From Thalassotalea sp. HSM 43 (GTDB taxonomy: Bacteria; Pseudomonadota; Gammaproteobacteria; Enterobacterales; Alteromonadaceae), in NCBI RefSeq assembly GCF_004752005.1, contig NZ_CP038493.1, positions 1,884,302-1,948,301 on the forward strand: a DNA stretch of 64,000 bases. The letters are read 5' to 3'. Of the stretch, positions 18,750-28,268 are shown in pieces. The stretch's first letter is position 1. The number at the start of each line of letters is the position of its first letter. The translations under genes were made by a program, and so were the position numbers. The notes beneath the pieces are model-generated. The model was not told the origin of the DNA, searched no databases, and was given only the letters and a program-made list of their open reading frames with translations.

Positions 18750-20289
18750 TAACAGCGTAGCGTGGCAACGCATATCGCCGATTGCCATTATTTATTTCAT
18801 TCTTATGCTGATCAAAAATTTGGTTGGCAATGTCGTCTATATCCTGCCGGGCTTGTTGGTTCTGTACAATCAGGTCGAGAAAAACCCCGGATTTTGGTGG
18901 CCTTTCATCTACGCCATGTTGGCCTTGTTATTGATATCAGCGATTCTCAGCTTTTACTTTTTTCAATACCGCTTATCGAATCAGCAAATTGAAATTCGCT
19001 CAGGCGTACTCTCTCGCAAATACATCGACTTACCCTTTGCCAAAATTCAAAACGTTGAATTGAGTGAGCCGTTCTACTATCGTCCATTTGGCTATACCTG
19101 CATTCAATTTGATACCGCAGGTTCAGCTCGCCAAGAAGCCAAAGTCGTCGCCATTAAGAAAGACTTTGCCTTGCAACTCAAACAAGAAATTCTCGCCATT
19201 CATAACAGCGCAAATGCAGAAGTGGCGGCTGATGACGACAGTGAATCCATAGCGGCAGAGCCAACAGAGCATCATAATGAAGCCGACGAAACCGTACTAG
19301 ATAGACGCAACCTCGATGATTTAGTGATCCATGGCCTAACCAATAACCGAGTATGGATTTTACTCGCCGGTATTGCGCCATTTATGGAGCAGGTCATCGA
19401 CAAGTTGATCAGCTGGAGTATGTATTGGGGGATAAACCTAGAGCAATACTTTGATTTTGCCGAAAAGTCGATTTGGCAAATTATCGGTACTTTCCTCAGT
19501 ATCTTTCTCACCATCATGCTGGTGGTCAGTTTGCTCAGCATTATTGGTTCGATCATCATGTTCCACAATTTCAAACTGTCTCGATATGAAGATAAATACA
19601 TTCGTCGCAGTGGCTTGTTTACCCGCACCGAAGTAACCATGCGCCTGTCGCGACTGCAAAAGATTGTTTGGCAGCAAGATTGGCTTGATGTGTTATTACG
19701 ACGTATCAATTTGCGCTTTGAGCAATCAAACGCCAATATTGCCAATGTTCAGCCCGGACAAATCAGCAATAAAATCATCGTCCCTTCGGTGACGCACAAA
19801 GAGTGTCATCACTTGATTGATGATGCCTACCCGGATGCCGATTTAAAAAATGTACGCTTTAATCGCGTCAGTATTCGCTTGTTTGTGCGCAATATATTGC
19901 TGTTCGTGTTACCTGTCAGCGCAATCATTAGCTACCTAGCAATTAGCCATAATGATTATCAGGCACTGGCGCCAATTGGCGCGGCAACAGCGTTTGTGAG
20001 CTTTTTGTTTTATATGCGCTATCGTCGTTGGGGCTGGGCAAACGATGGTAAATACCTCTACATTCGCAAAGGTTGTCTTGGCGTAAATTACTATATTTTT
20101 GAAAGCTATAAAGTACAGCAAACCGAGTTTATTCAAAGTTGGTTTTTAAAGCGACGCCAGCTTTGTTCACTGCAATTAGTGTTAGCCTCGGGCAGTATCA
20201 GCGTGCCTTACATACCAGAACAACAAGGCTTTGAATGGCTCAATAACACCCTCACGACAGTAGAGAGTACGCGCCGAAATTGGATGTAG
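18742..20289 (+). CDS. PH domain-containing membrane protein (YdbT-like)
   Basis: 515 residues with several transmembrane segments and three bPH_2-like units, each starting with a motif like QIEIRSGVLSRKYIDLPFAKIQNVEL. The second begins at KYIRRSGLFTRTEVTMRLSRLQKIV and the third near KYLYIRKGCLGVNYYIFESYKVQQTE. An acidic linker lies between the first unit and the next helices. The domain order matches YdbT. It is translationally coupled to the preceding YdbS-like gene. Confidence 0.85.
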   Translation: MANNSVAWQRISPIAIIYFILMLIKNLVGNVVYILPGLLVLYNQVEKNPGFWWPFIYAMLALLLISAILSFYFFQYRLSNQQIEIRSGVLSRKYIDLPFAKIQNVELSEPFYYRPFGYTCIQFDTAGSARQEAKVVAIKKDFALQLKQEILAIHNSANAEVAADDDSESIAAEPTEHHNEADETVLDRRNLDDLVIHGLTNNRVWILLAGIAPFMEQVIDKLISWSMYWGINLEQYFDFAEKSIWQIIGTFLSIFLTIMLVVSLLSIIGSIIMFHNFKLSRYEDKYIRRSGLFTRTEVTMRLSRLQKIVWQQDWLDVLLRRINLRFEQSNANIANVQPGQISNKIIVPSVTHKECHHLIDDAYPDADLKNVRFNRVSIRLFVRNILLFVLPVSAIISYLAISHNDYQALAPIGAATAFVSFLFYMRYRRWGWANDGKYLYIRKGCLGVNYYIFESYKVQQTEFIQSWFLKRRQLCSLQLVLASGSISVPYIPEQQGFEWLNNTLTTVESTRRNWM

Positions 20290-20331
20290 TGAAAGCTGAT
20301 TAAATTAACTTTGTCTGTTAATTATCACCGT

Positions 20332-20353
20332 CATTGCGGCCTGCGCCGCAATG
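20332..20353. terminator. Hairpin between convergent genes
   Basis: A perfect 9-bp stem CATTGCGGC/GCCGCAATG with a CTGC loop lies between the stop of the YdbT-like gene and that of the symporter. There is no T-run, so it may work with Rho or as a REP-like unit. Confidence 0.45.
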
Positions 20354-20355
20354 AA

Positions 20356-22131
20356 CTAATGCTCAATCGCCTTGCGCGCTCCGGCTGGAATACGAATATC
20401 ATCAATCATATCGGTTACCTCATTTGGTACATCATCTTTGATGTGACTGACGATAAAGGCGGTGATAAAGTTGACAAGTGCTCCCAACAAGCCAATGCCG
20501 GTAGGTGAAATCCCCAATAACCAGTTATCCGTATTATTTAGGCTTGGGTTAACAAACACAAAGTAAATGATGTAGCCCAAGGTAAAGACCAAACCCGCTA
20601 GCATGCCGCAAATCGCACCCAATTTACCGATACGTTTGGAAAAAATGCCCATCACAATCGGCGGAAACAATGACGCCGCCGCCAAGCCAAAAGCAAGAGC
20701 CACCACTTGAGCCACATAACTCGGTGGGTTAACACCAAAGTAACCAGCGATAAGCAGGGCAAATACCGCCGCCAAACGAGCATAAAACAGCTCTTTGCGA
20801 TCGCTTAAATTGGGTTTAAAGGTGCTTTTCAATAAGTCATGCGCAATTGAGCTGGATATCACCAACAACAAACCGGCAGCGGTCGATAATGCAGCGGCAA
20901 CCGCACCCGCGGCAATTAATGCCACTACCCAGTCAGGTAAATTGGCTATTTCAGGGTTGGCCATAACCATAATGTCGCGATCAACATAGATCTCGTTGTC
21001 ATTGTCGGTTAACTGGTTGGTAAGTTGTCGCTCTCCCCACTCACCACGCTGATCACTAAATTGCGGTTTTACCGGAGAAAAGGCATTACCCGAGCGGTAT
21101 TGCATTACTCCGTCACCGTTTTTATCTTGCCAGGCGATCAAGCCAATATTTTCCCAATTTTTAATCCATGCTGGCGCGCTTTGATAAGCGGTTTCATTGA
21201 CACTTTCCGATAGATTAATACGTGAGAAAGCCGCTACCGATGGGATGGTGGTGTACATCACACAAATGAATAACAACGCCCAGCCCGCAGACGCTCGTGC
21301 ATCAACGACTCGCGGTACAGTAAAAAAGCGTACGATAACGTGTGGCAGACCTGCGGTTCCTATCATCAGACAAGCAACGATAGCCAAAGAATCAATCATG
21401 GTGCGGGAAGTCGAGGTATAGGCGTTAAAGCCGAGCTCTGTGGTTACTTGATCAAGCTTTTCAATGACGGTCATGCCTGAGCCATCGTTTAAGGTATCGC
21501 CGAGCGCAAACTGCGGTATCGGATTATCCGTCCACATAATACTTAGGAATACTGCCGGCACTAAAAAAGCAAAAATCAATACACAGTATTGCACCACTTG
21601 TGTGTAGGTGATGCCTTTCATGCCACCTAATACCGCGTAAAAGAAGACAATGCCCATACCGATATAGACGCCAATATCGATGTCGACTTCTAAAAAGCGA
21701 GAAAAGACGATACCAACACCGCGCATCTGTCCGGCAATGTAGGTAAATGAGATAAAGATTAAGCAAACAACGGCAACAACCCGCGCTGTTTTTGAATAGA
21801 AACGTTCGCCAATAAAATCGGGAACGGTAAAACGACCAAACTTACGTAAATAGGGCGCCAGTAACATCGCCAACAAGACATAGCCACCGGTCCAACCTAA
21901 TAAATAGACCGCCGCGTCACGGCCAGCAAAGGCAAGCAAACCGGCAACCGATAAAAACGATGCAGCGCTCATCCAATCCGCAGCCGTCGCCATGCCATTC
22001 ATCACCGGAGGTACGCCGCCACCGGCGACGTAAAAATCCTTGGTTGAACCGACTTTTGACCAAATGGCGATACCGATATATAACGCAAATGATAAGCCGA
22101 CGAACAAAAACGATAACTGCTGCGCATCCAT
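20356..22131 (-). CDS. Sodium:solute symporter, VC_2705 subfamily (ActP-like)
   Basis: 591 residues of the SSS family with about 13 transmembrane helices. GGGVPPVMNGMATAADWMSAASFLS near the N-terminus and the PYLRKFGRFTVPDFIGERF loop are typical. A roughly 90-residue polar insert after helix 7 carries a Gln/Asp-rich loop. The DUF4212 small subunit gene ends 3 bp upstream, the arrangement that defines this subfamily. Related carriers move acetate or other short monocarboxylates with Na+; the actual substrate is not readable here. Confidence 0.9.
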   Translation of the reverse strand: MDAQQLSFLFVGLSFALYIGIAIWSKVGSTKDFYVAGGGVPPVMNGMATAADWMSAASFLSVAGLLAFAGRDAAVYLLGWTGGYVLLAMLLAPYLRKFGRFTVPDFIGERFYSKTARVVAVVCLIFISFTYIAGQMRGVGIVFSRFLEVDIDIGVYIGMGIVFFYAVLGGMKGITYTQVVQYCVLIFAFLVPAVFLSIMWTDNPIPQFALGDTLNDGSGMTVIEKLDQVTTELGFNAYTSTSRTMIDSLAIVACLMIGTAGLPHVIVRFFTVPRVVDARASAGWALLFICVMYTTIPSVAAFSRINLSESVNETAYQSAPAWIKNWENIGLIAWQDKNGDGVMQYRSGNAFSPVKPQFSDQRGEWGERQLTNQLTDNDNEIYVDRDIMVMANPEIANLPDWVVALIAAGAVAAALSTAAGLLLVISSSIAHDLLKSTFKPNLSDRKELFYARLAAVFALLIAGYFGVNPPSYVAQVVALAFGLAAASLFPPIVMGIFSKRIGKLGAICGMLAGLVFTLGYIIYFVFVNPSLNNTDNWLLGISPTGIGLLGALVNFITAFIVSHIKDDVPNEVTDMIDDIRIPAGARKAIEH

Positions 22132-22134
22132 GGC

Positions 22135-22482
22135 TTAAGCTCCTTTGTCGTTTTCTCGCAATAACTGTTTGGTTAATTTAACCGGATCTTGTTCAATAAA
22201 GCCGCAATAGCGCTCTATTTTTTTCATCCAAAAATGATAAATAAAAATCAGTGCAACGTAGAAGATCATGGCACCTTGCTGGGTAAACCAAAATCCTAAT
22301 GGAAAACCGAAAAATTGAAACCTATCAAGCCAATCGGCCAGCAAAATACCGCAACCGAAGGTAACAAACGCCCATACCGCCAATAAGGTGTACAGCACAC
22401 GTTTGTTTGCATTCCAATATATATCGAGCCGTTCTTCTACAGGCAGAGCTGCCACAGCCGTGGCCTCATTTGTATTATCCAC
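22135..22482 (-). CDS. DUF4212 small subunit of sodium:solute symporter
   Basis: 115 residues from the GTG at 22482, chosen because AAGGGG lies 6 nt upstream; a longer GTG-started frame reaches 22545. Two transmembrane helices (VLYTLLAVWAFVTFGCGILL and MIFYVALIFIYHFWM) and the conserved WNANKR start match DUF4212. It is co-transcribed with the large symporter subunit and presumably part of the same complex. Confidence 0.9.
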   Translation of the reverse strand: MDNTNEATAVAALPVEERLDIYWNANKRVLYTLLAVWAFVTFGCGILLADWLDRFQFFGFPLGFWFTQQGAMIFYVALIFIYHFWMKKIERYCGFIEQDPVKLTKQLLRENDKGA

Positions 22483-22760
22483 ACCCAACCCCTTGAGTTT
22501 TTTATTGTTTTTATTGGTGATCTTTGCCACCTTTAATATATGCACTTGGTTATTTTTTATGAAAGTGCTTACATCACCTTAGCGCAAAAAAATCATAATT
22601 AACATTGTACAAACAGCAATTTAACATCAATTTTTTGTCTATGTTGTCAAAAACTTGTCTGCAAGCGTATGATTTTTCACCAAACTAGCATTGGATACGT
22701 TATTTGCGCTTATTTAGTTCATTCAGCAAGTCAGCCAATACCGGCTGCTCGTTATAACAC

Positions 22761-22790
22761 AAAAAGCTCAGCATAGGCTGAGCTTTTTTT
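22761..22790. terminator. Rho-independent terminator
   Basis: A perfect 12-bp stem AAAAAGCTCAGC/GCTGAGCTTTTT with loop ATAG and T-runs on both strands. It lies just past the stop of the GNAT gene at 22813 (minus strand). Confidence 0.9.
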
Positions 22791-22812
22791 ATGGCTGCGA
22801 AGGGCAAAGCAG

Positions 22813-23328
22813 CTAGCTTTGCAAACGTATTTGATAGTGATTCATATTAAAACCAAACAAAGGTTGGGTTTTAACAAACTCAAATCCATGGTTAAGCAGC
22901 ACTTTATTCGATCCGGTATTTTCAACAGCCGCATCAGCAACCACTAAATCTAGGTTGAGAGTCTCTCTGCCATAGGCTAATAATGCGCTCACCGCTTCTG
23001 ACGCGAGCCCTTGTCGCCAATAGGCAGGCAACATACGATAACCGAGATCCGGCGCATTCAGCTCTTCATCATATTTAAAACCACAAAAACCAATCACCTT
23101 ATTATCGCTTTTATGAACAAGCGCATAGCGACCATAGCCATGCTTTTGGTATTCATTTAACCAAACGTTTTCAATGATGTGCATCGCGTCATCTTTGCTG
23201 TTTACAAAGCCTGCGTCACCAGTGTAGCGGCTTACTTGTGTATCGACTGAAAACTCAAAGACCGCGTCGACGTCATCCCGTGTGAAGTGGCGCATTTGCA
23301 CTCTGGGGCAATCAATTAATATATCCAT
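22813..23328 (-). CDS. GNAT acetyltransferase (RimJ/RimL-like)
   Basis: 171 residues. The fold is typical of ribosomal-protein acetyltransferase relatives: MRHFTRDDVDAVFEF at the start, GYRMLPAYWRQGLASEAVSA as the acetyl-CoA-binding segment (loosely R-x-x-G-x-A), and NTGSNKVLLNHGFEFV near the C-terminus. It transfers acetyl from acetyl-CoA to an amine; the substrate is unknown. It has its own terminator and no obvious operon partner. Confidence 0.88.
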   Translation of the reverse strand: MDILIDCPRVQMRHFTRDDVDAVFEFSVDTQVSRYTGDAGFVNSKDDAMHIIENVWLNEYQKHGYGRYALVHKSDNKVIGFCGFKYDEELNAPDLGYRMLPAYWRQGLASEAVSALLAYGRETLNLDLVVADAAVENTGSNKVLLNHGFEFVKTQPLFGFNMNHYQIRLQS

Positions 23329-23382
23329 GATTATGTTTTCCCTAACTTTTATTTAGAATTAGCGGTATAAAAAAGCTCAAAG

Positions 23383-24522
23383 CTAAATAACCAAACCAAA
23401 CATAGCAAAACCAACGACCATCAAGCCGATTGGCAATTTGTAGACCCGTTGCAATAATAGGCCACCGGCAACCAAGGCCATATGTTGTGGCGCGGTTACG
23501 GCGCTAACAAACACCGGCGAATACAGTGCGCTCAGCAATAAACCAACGACCGCGGCATTTATACCAACCACCGCGCCGGCCACTTTAACGTTAGAATTTA
23601 ACGATTGCCAAGCCCCTTGTAGCGCCAAGATCAATAAGAATCCGGGTAAAAATATCGCCAATGTTGCCACGATTGCGCCTATCAAAGGCATGCTTGGTTC
23701 GGCATGCACCCCAAGAAACGACGCCAAAGAAAACATCGGTCCAGGCACGGCTTGCGCTGCCGCATAGCCCATTAAGAAGGTATCGTTATTCATCGTTTGC
23801 CCAGCGGTTTCTTGCAATAATGGCAATACCACATGACCGCCACCAAATACCAAGGCACCGGATTGATAAAAATGGGCAAAGGTTTGCTGCAGGCCAGGCA
23901 TGCTGGCTAAGTAAGGCGTCGCTAAAAACAGAACGGCAAACAGGATAAGCGGCACAAATTTAACCTTTTGTTTGCGATGTTGGGCAATTTGCTCAGGTTG
24001 GCAATAAAGCGCGCCAATTGCGGCAGCAAGCAGTAATACCAACATTTGTTGGCCAATACCTGAAAACAACACCAACAACATAAAACTGGCAACGGCTATG
24101 CTCGCCGTCAGCCTGTTCTTGCAAAAGCTTTGATACATACTCAAACACGCATCGGCTACCACCACTACAGCCAATAATTTCAGCCCGTGTATGATGCCAT
24201 CGAGCAAATCACCTTGAATAAAGGTCTGACTCTTAGCTAAGGCATACATCAACATAAATGACGGTAAGGTAAAACCGAGAAATGCGGCGAAGCCGCCCAA
24301 CAATCCGGCGCGTTGCAAACCAAGGGCAAAACCGACCTGACTCGACCCCGGCCCTGGTAGGAATTGGCTTAGCGCAACCAACTTGCCATAGGCTTGATTG
24401 TCTAACCATTGATGTTTTTCAACGAAGGCTTTTTGAAAGTAACCTATGTGCGCTGCAGGACCACCAAAACTGACCCAGCCGAGCATGAAGAAATGACGAA
24501 AAACCTCAATAACTTTATTCAT
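23383..24522 (-). CDS. chrA: Chromate efflux transporter, CHR family
   Basis: 379 residues containing both CHR domains. The N-terminal half has FFMLGWVSFGGPAAHIGYFQ and LSQFLPGPGSSQVGFALG. The C-terminal half repeats the fold in inverted topology with GALVFGGGHVVLPLL and AAAQAVPGPMFSLASFLG. About 10-12 helices are visible. The full-length family exports chromate and possibly sulfate. There is no chrB nearby, so regulation is unclear. Confidence 0.92.
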   Translation of the reverse strand: MNKVIEVFRHFFMLGWVSFGGPAAHIGYFQKAFVEKHQWLDNQAYGKLVALSQFLPGPGSSQVGFALGLQRAGLLGGFAAFLGFTLPSFMLMYALAKSQTFIQGDLLDGIIHGLKLLAVVVVADACLSMYQSFCKNRLTASIAVASFMLLVLFSGIGQQMLVLLLAAAIGALYCQPEQIAQHRKQKVKFVPLILFAVLFLATPYLASMPGLQQTFAHFYQSGALVFGGGHVVLPLLQETAGQTMNNDTFLMGYAAAQAVPGPMFSLASFLGVHAEPSMPLIGAIVATLAIFLPGFLLILALQGAWQSLNSNVKVAGAVVGINAAVVGLLLSALYSPVFVSAVTAPQHMALVAGGLLLQRVYKLPIGLMVVGFAMFGLVI

Positions 24523-24659
24523 TTACCTAGAAAACCCATAAAACGATCACGCCTGTAACGGCGTTCTTATGAGCACCATTTTACACGCAAATTAATGAAA
24601 GTAATGTGATTATATGAAGGAATTATGACAGTTATATGGCAACGCCTTGCTCAGAGCGG

Positions 24660-25010
24660 TTACTTATCGCGAAAACTTGCTAACTCAGCTAAAAGCCAGT
24701 CTTTGCTTTTGACTTTTGCCTGTCCTGGGCACTGAATATAATAGTAATCACCGGACATGGTGCTTTTGGTCGCAGCATATTTAATAAAGTCTTCAGTGGT
24801 TTCAATGTCATCCTCATAGTAATCATATTTTTTCTTAATATGCTGCTTGGCCTCTGTGCCTTTATGAGCAGTCCCATTGCGTTCATATAAACAATCTGTG
24901 GTCGCGACATATTGCAACAAATGGTTTATCTCAGGCTCTAAATTCGCGCTTTTGGCTAACACCATCGTTGAGACAAAAGTAGCGATAATGATGGTAAATA
25001 CTTTAATCAT
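24660..25010 (-). CDS. Secreted DUF5329-like protein
   Basis: 116 residues with signal peptide MIKVFTIIIATFVSTMVLA. The mature part has features I recognise from DUF5329: INHLLQYVATTDCLYERNG, KQHIKKKY, FIKYAATKSTMSG and the Cys-containing YIQCPGQ, with two cysteines that could pair. The function of the family is unknown. It lies 14 bp downstream of a cupin gene on the same strand. Confidence 0.75.
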   Translation of the reverse strand: MIKVFTIIIATFVSTMVLAKSANLEPEINHLLQYVATTDCLYERNGTAHKGTEAKQHIKKKYDYYEDDIETTEDFIKYAATKSTMSGDYYYIQCPGQAKVKSKDWLLAELASFRDK

Positions 25011-25024
25011 GTTGCTATATATAC

Positions 25025-25486
25025 CTATTTATAGGGTTTACCCTGTTTATTAAAAGCTTGCCATTGACCATCTTGCTGGCGCCAGCAAATATCATCATCG
25101 GGATATTCGACCTGATCATTTGGGTGACAGCTTCCTACTGCCAAATACACAGCGGATTGCTCACTGTCATTAAGCATATGATGGGCGTTATTATCCCCTG
25201 CGGCAAAGCCCATACACATACCTTGTGTCATGGTAAAACGGCCCTCATCGGTCACCAATATTAGCTCGCCGCTAATAATATAAATAAATTCATCGCTATG
25301 GCTATGCCAGTGACGCAACGATGATTGACCGCCAGGCTCAATGGTTTCCATATTCGCCGCCAGTGCCGACAAATTAAAGGGCGCTGATAAACGACGCCAA
25401 TGGCACTTCTCTAACTTATGACGAAACGGATCAGGAAAAGGTTTACCTTGTTGGGAATTTATTTTGTCGGCAGCGATAGGTTTCAT
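25025..25486 (-). CDS. Cupin domain protein
   Basis: 153 residues with one cupin barrel. Motif 1 is HWHSHSDEFIYIISGE (two His and one Glu as metal ligands), and the second motif region is GDNNAHHMLND. Small cupins of this type include sugar isomerases and dioxygenases, but no specific function can be assigned. It is flanked closely by a VOC gene (14 bp) and the DUF5329 gene, all on the minus strand and probably co-transcribed. Confidence 0.85.
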   Translation of the reverse strand: MKPIAADKINSQQGKPFPDPFRHKLEKCHWRRLSAPFNLSALAANMETIEPGGQSSLRHWHSHSDEFIYIISGELILVTDEGRFTMTQGMCMGFAAGDNNAHHMLNDSEQSAVYLAVGSCHPNDQVEYPDDDICWRQQDGQWQAFNKQGKPYK

Positions 25487-25500
25487 AATGCCTGCTTTAT

Positions 25501-25872
25501 TTAACGGTGCTGATCGACAAGAATCGGATTACCATCAGGATCTTCGATGATAAAGCTGGCTGGCCCAGATGTGGACTCATCGGCCGTGGAGACAAACTCA
25601 ACCCCTTGCGCTCGCAATTGCTTTTGAATATCACGCACATCGGTAAAATTATCCACTTGTTGTGCATCGTTGTTCCAGCCTGGATTAAAGGTCAGCATAT
25701 TTTTATCAAACATGCCTTCAAACAAACCAATCACATGACGACCGTTTTTCAGTATTAACCAGTGTTGCGCCTGATCGCCTCCGGTCACTTCAAAACCAAG
25801 TTTTTGATAGAATTGCTTCGATGCTTCAATATCTTTTACCGTTAAGCTAAGTGAAAACGCGCCTAATTCCAT
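25501..25872 (-). CDS. VOC (glyoxalase/bleomycin-resistance fold) protein
   Basis: 123 residues from the second ATG (GGAGG lies 8 nt upstream of it; an earlier start adds four residues). Paired beta-alpha-beta-beta-beta units are visible: [21 protein letters not shown] at the start and [17 protein letters not shown] at the end, typical of glyoxalase-like dioxygenase superfamily members. Substrate unknown; an antibiotic- or aldehyde-related role is only a family possibility. Confidence 0.87.
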   Translation of the reverse strand: MELGAFSLSLTVKDIEASKQFYQKLGFEVTGGDQAQHWLILKNGRHVIGLFEGMFDKNMLTFNPGWNNDAQQVDNFTDVRDIQKQLRAQGVEFVSTADESTSGPASFIIEDPDGNPILVDQHR

Positions 25873-25971
25873 AACCCCTCCCAATATCAGGTTTATATTT
25901 TGATAAGTAAGACATATACATCTAAATAGTTGACCTTATTAGACAAAATTACCAGTTTATTTTTCTACACA

Positions 25972-26002
25972 AACAAAAAACCCAGAACAATGCTGCTCTG
26001 GG
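25972..26002 (-). terminator. Rho-independent terminator after the DUF4242 gene
   Basis: On the minus strand, CCCAGAGCA-GCAT-TGTTCTGGG (one G-U pair) is followed by TTTTTTGTTTG. It lies about 50 bp downstream of the stop at 26052. Confidence 0.8.
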
Positions 26003-26051
26003 CATACCTAGAGTTTTTTGGGTTGCCTGGTCTTGGCCAGATACCTATGTG

Positions 26052-26324
26052 TTATTCGGCGGTAGATGGATCGATTATGTTACGAACCTCATTCACCGCA
26101 TCTACTGGAAAGCCGCCCATTTCACCATGCTTGCGCAGCACGTCTTCATCTGGGGCAATGTACACACAATATACTTTATTGTCGGTTACATAGCTTTCCA
26201 ACCACTGTACACCTGGCCCTAATTCACTTATCACACCACAAGATTTTTGCGAGATGCCTTGCAGGTCGGCAGCGGTTAACTTACCTGCATCGTCAATATT
26301 GCGTTCAATCACATATTTTGGCAT
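26052..26324 (-). CDS. DUF4242 protein
   Basis: 90 residues. The start MPKYVIERNID, the middle VQWLESYVTDNKVYCVYIAPDEDVLRKHGEMGGFP and the end VRNIIDPSTAE are characteristic of DUF4242, small ferredoxin-like-fold proteins sometimes described as SCO4226-like metal-binding proteins. No enzymatic role is established. It is followed by its own terminator. Confidence 0.82.
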   Translation of the reverse strand: MPKYVIERNIDDAGKLTAADLQGISQKSCGVISELGPGVQWLESYVTDNKVYCVYIAPDEDVLRKHGEMGGFPVDAVNEVRNIIDPSTAE

Positions 26325-26380
26325 GTGTCCCTCCTTAGTGTTTGCGCCTCAAGTATAGGTCAAAATAACGATTATTCGCG

Positions 26381-26632
26381 CTATTGGCTATCTGGTTTTA
26401 CCTCTCTGATTTTGCCCGAAACAGCCCACACGAGCACGCCACCCCAGGCCAACATCGACAAACCCGCAGGTACGCAAGCGAGCAATATATATTTGAATTG
26501 TTTGCGATTAAACACCAAGGCCAATAGCGCCGGTAAAAACCAAAGCACTAACATGGCCAAAAATACAATCGCTAACAGCAGATAGTTTTGTTGTTGCCAT
26601 GTTGAGTCCAAAACCTGAGTCATACTTTCCAT
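26381..26632 (-). CDS. Small membrane protein, superinfection-immunity-like
   Basis: 83 residues with two hydrophobic helices (YLLLAIVFLAMLVLWFLPAL and ILLACVPAGLSMLAWGGVLVWAV). The spacing of FLPALLAL, a basic loop RKQ, and a final helix ending VLVWAV resembles the PF14373 family, which includes the phage T4 Imm protein and many bacterial housekeeping homologues. The resemblance is weak and may reflect only membrane topology. The tail is charged and cytoplasmic. Confidence 0.5.
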   Translation of the reverse strand: MESMTQVLDSTWQQQNYLLLAIVFLAMLVLWFLPALLALVFNRKQFKYILLACVPAGLSMLAWGGVLVWAVSGKIREVKPDSQ

Positions 26633-26689
26633 AAATTAATCCATTATTATCATTTAGATAGCAACACAGTCTCGGTAATGTGGGATTTA

Positions 26690-27193
26690 TTACAGTTGTT
26701 TTTGATATAGGTTGTTGTCGCTGCCATAAAGACTTTTATGACCAATAACAGTAAAGCCTAACTTGCTCAATAAGGCATTTGAGGCGATGTTATCGGGCTT
26801 GGTCACGGCTAAAATATTATCGACTTTATGCTGCTTAGCCGCATCTGCAAGTACAGCCTGGGATGCTTCTTCGATATAACCATTGCGCCAATGCTCTGGC
26901 AGCAGCGCATAACCAAGATCAGGGTGTGCTAATTCTGGCCGTTTTAGCAAACCACACATGCCTATAGGGGTATTATCTTGCTTTAATTGCACCATGTTCA
27001 AACCAAAACCATAGGTTTGATAGCTGGCAATAGGGCCGTTGTTTAGATAATTAATGGCATCACTGTGATTACGCACCTGCTTATCGCCGATATTGTTAAT
27101 AAACGACGGCTGATTAAGTAGGTTGATAATAAAATCAGTATCTTGGTGGTTGAAATGGCGAATGATTAATCGTGAGGTTTGCGCAACTAACAT
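26690..27193 (-). CDS. GNAT acetyltransferase
   Basis: 167 residues of the same RimJ/RimL-like group as the protein at 22813. Shared marks are LIIRHFNHQDTDFI at the start, GYALLPEHWRNGYIEEASQAV at the acetyl-CoA site and NALLSKLGFTVIGHK near the end. The two are paralogues by motif order but are clearly diverged. Substrate unknown. Confidence 0.88.
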   Translation of the reverse strand: MLVAQTSRLIIRHFNHQDTDFIINLLNQPSFINNIGDKQVRNHSDAINYLNNGPIASYQTYGFGLNMVQLKQDNTPIGMCGLLKRPELAHPDLGYALLPEHWRNGYIEEASQAVLADAAKQHKVDNILAVTKPDNIASNALLSKLGFTVIGHKSLYGSDNNLYQKQL

Positions 27194-27242
27194 AACAGTC
27201 GTGAATCAATAACAGCTGAAGATTAGCTCAACATACCTTGTT

Positions 27243-27611
27243 TTACACCCAGATGTCATTATCGGCGGTAAGTTCGCTTTGTACCTCACCAGTGTTCACC
27301 ACACCTTTAGGTTCAATTAGCATGATTTGGCAGGGGGTTTTAGCCACCGGTTTATGTTCGACGCCTTTGCTAACAACAAACATTTCACCCGCTGTTAACT
27401 GCACCTCACCATCACGAAATTGAATACAAAGACTGCCTTCAATCACAATAAAGACTTCATCGGTATGCGGGTGACTGTGCCAAACAAACTCGCCTTCAAC
27501 TTTGGCTAATTTGAATTGGTAGTCGTTCATCGCCGCGATGACACGAGGCGACCAAAGATCGTCAAACTTGCTGAATTTGTCCTTGATATTGATGGCTTTA
27601 TGATTCGACAT
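27243..27611 (-). CDS. Cupin domain protein
   Basis: 122 residues with a single cupin barrel. Motif 1 is HSHPHTDEVFIVIEGS and motif 2 is KGVEHKPVA. Ligands appear complete (two His, Glu, His). Such mannose-6-phosphate-isomerase-like cupins have diverse or unknown roles. It shares strand with the neighbouring membrane-protein gene, separated by 30 bp. Confidence 0.86.
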   Translation of the reverse strand: MSNHKAINIKDKFSKFDDLWSPRVIAAMNDYQFKLAKVEGEFVWHSHPHTDEVFIVIEGSLCIQFRDGEVQLTAGEMFVVSKGVEHKPVAKTPCQIMLIEPKGVVNTGEVQSELTADNDIWV

Positions 27612-27641
27612 GATATCTATATGTTCAGTAAGTGCGACCGA

Positions 27642-28040
27642 CTAAGCCTCAGTATTGCCGACATTAAAGGCAATAATCGATGCGCCGGCTGCTGGAATAA
27701 GCGCATACAAAATAGCGGTGAACGACATTTGCGCCACCATAAAGGTATACGCTAAGTAGCCTAAGGTCGGTAACAACAGCAACATCAAATGTTTGCTTTC
27801 TCTTAATTTATAGCGGTTACATGCCAATTTAATGGTGAAGAAGCTAATTAATGCGGTCACAAATCCGGTAACTAGCGATGAAAAATAGTGAATAGGGAAA
27901 TCAGGATAAGGCTGCAAAATATCAGGCACAGGCGTTGCCGCACCCCAATCAATAAATTGCATGTATATGGTTGTTAAGAAAATTCCGACTACTAACGCGA
28001 AAAATCCCTTTCCTTGTTTTGCGGTTAACATATCGCTCAC
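27642..28040 (-). CDS. Unknown four-helix membrane protein
   Basis: 132 residues. Hydrophobic segments at about 12-30, 50-70, 80-100 and 105-125 suggest four transmembrane helices. A PYPDFPIHYFSSLVTG loop lies between the first two. I do not recognise the family. It lies just upstream (minus strand) of a cupin gene and may be co-transcribed with it. The 228 bp to its right show no gene. Confidence 0.6.
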   Translation of the reverse strand: MSDMLTAKQGKGFFALVVGIFLTTIYMQFIDWGAATPVPDILQPYPDFPIHYFSSLVTGFVTALISFFTIKLACNRYKLRESKHLMLLLLPTLGYLAYTFMVAQMSFTAILYALIPAAGASIIAFNVGNTEA

Positions 28041-28268
28041 CTTGTAACTGTTATTGTTGTTAGATTTTGACGGCTCACTTACTTAAATGAGCACAGCGCG
28101 TACAACAAAAATGCGCGGCGATGCTTTTCAATAGCCTTATTTTTTTATAGTCGTAGATTTTGAAAAATAAAAGTTTTTCAACGATTTATTGATGAATTTT
28201 TTGGCAAACCCGTGTAGCCGGACGCCGTAAAAAAACTATTTAGAACAAATAGTAAGGTTTAGAGGGCG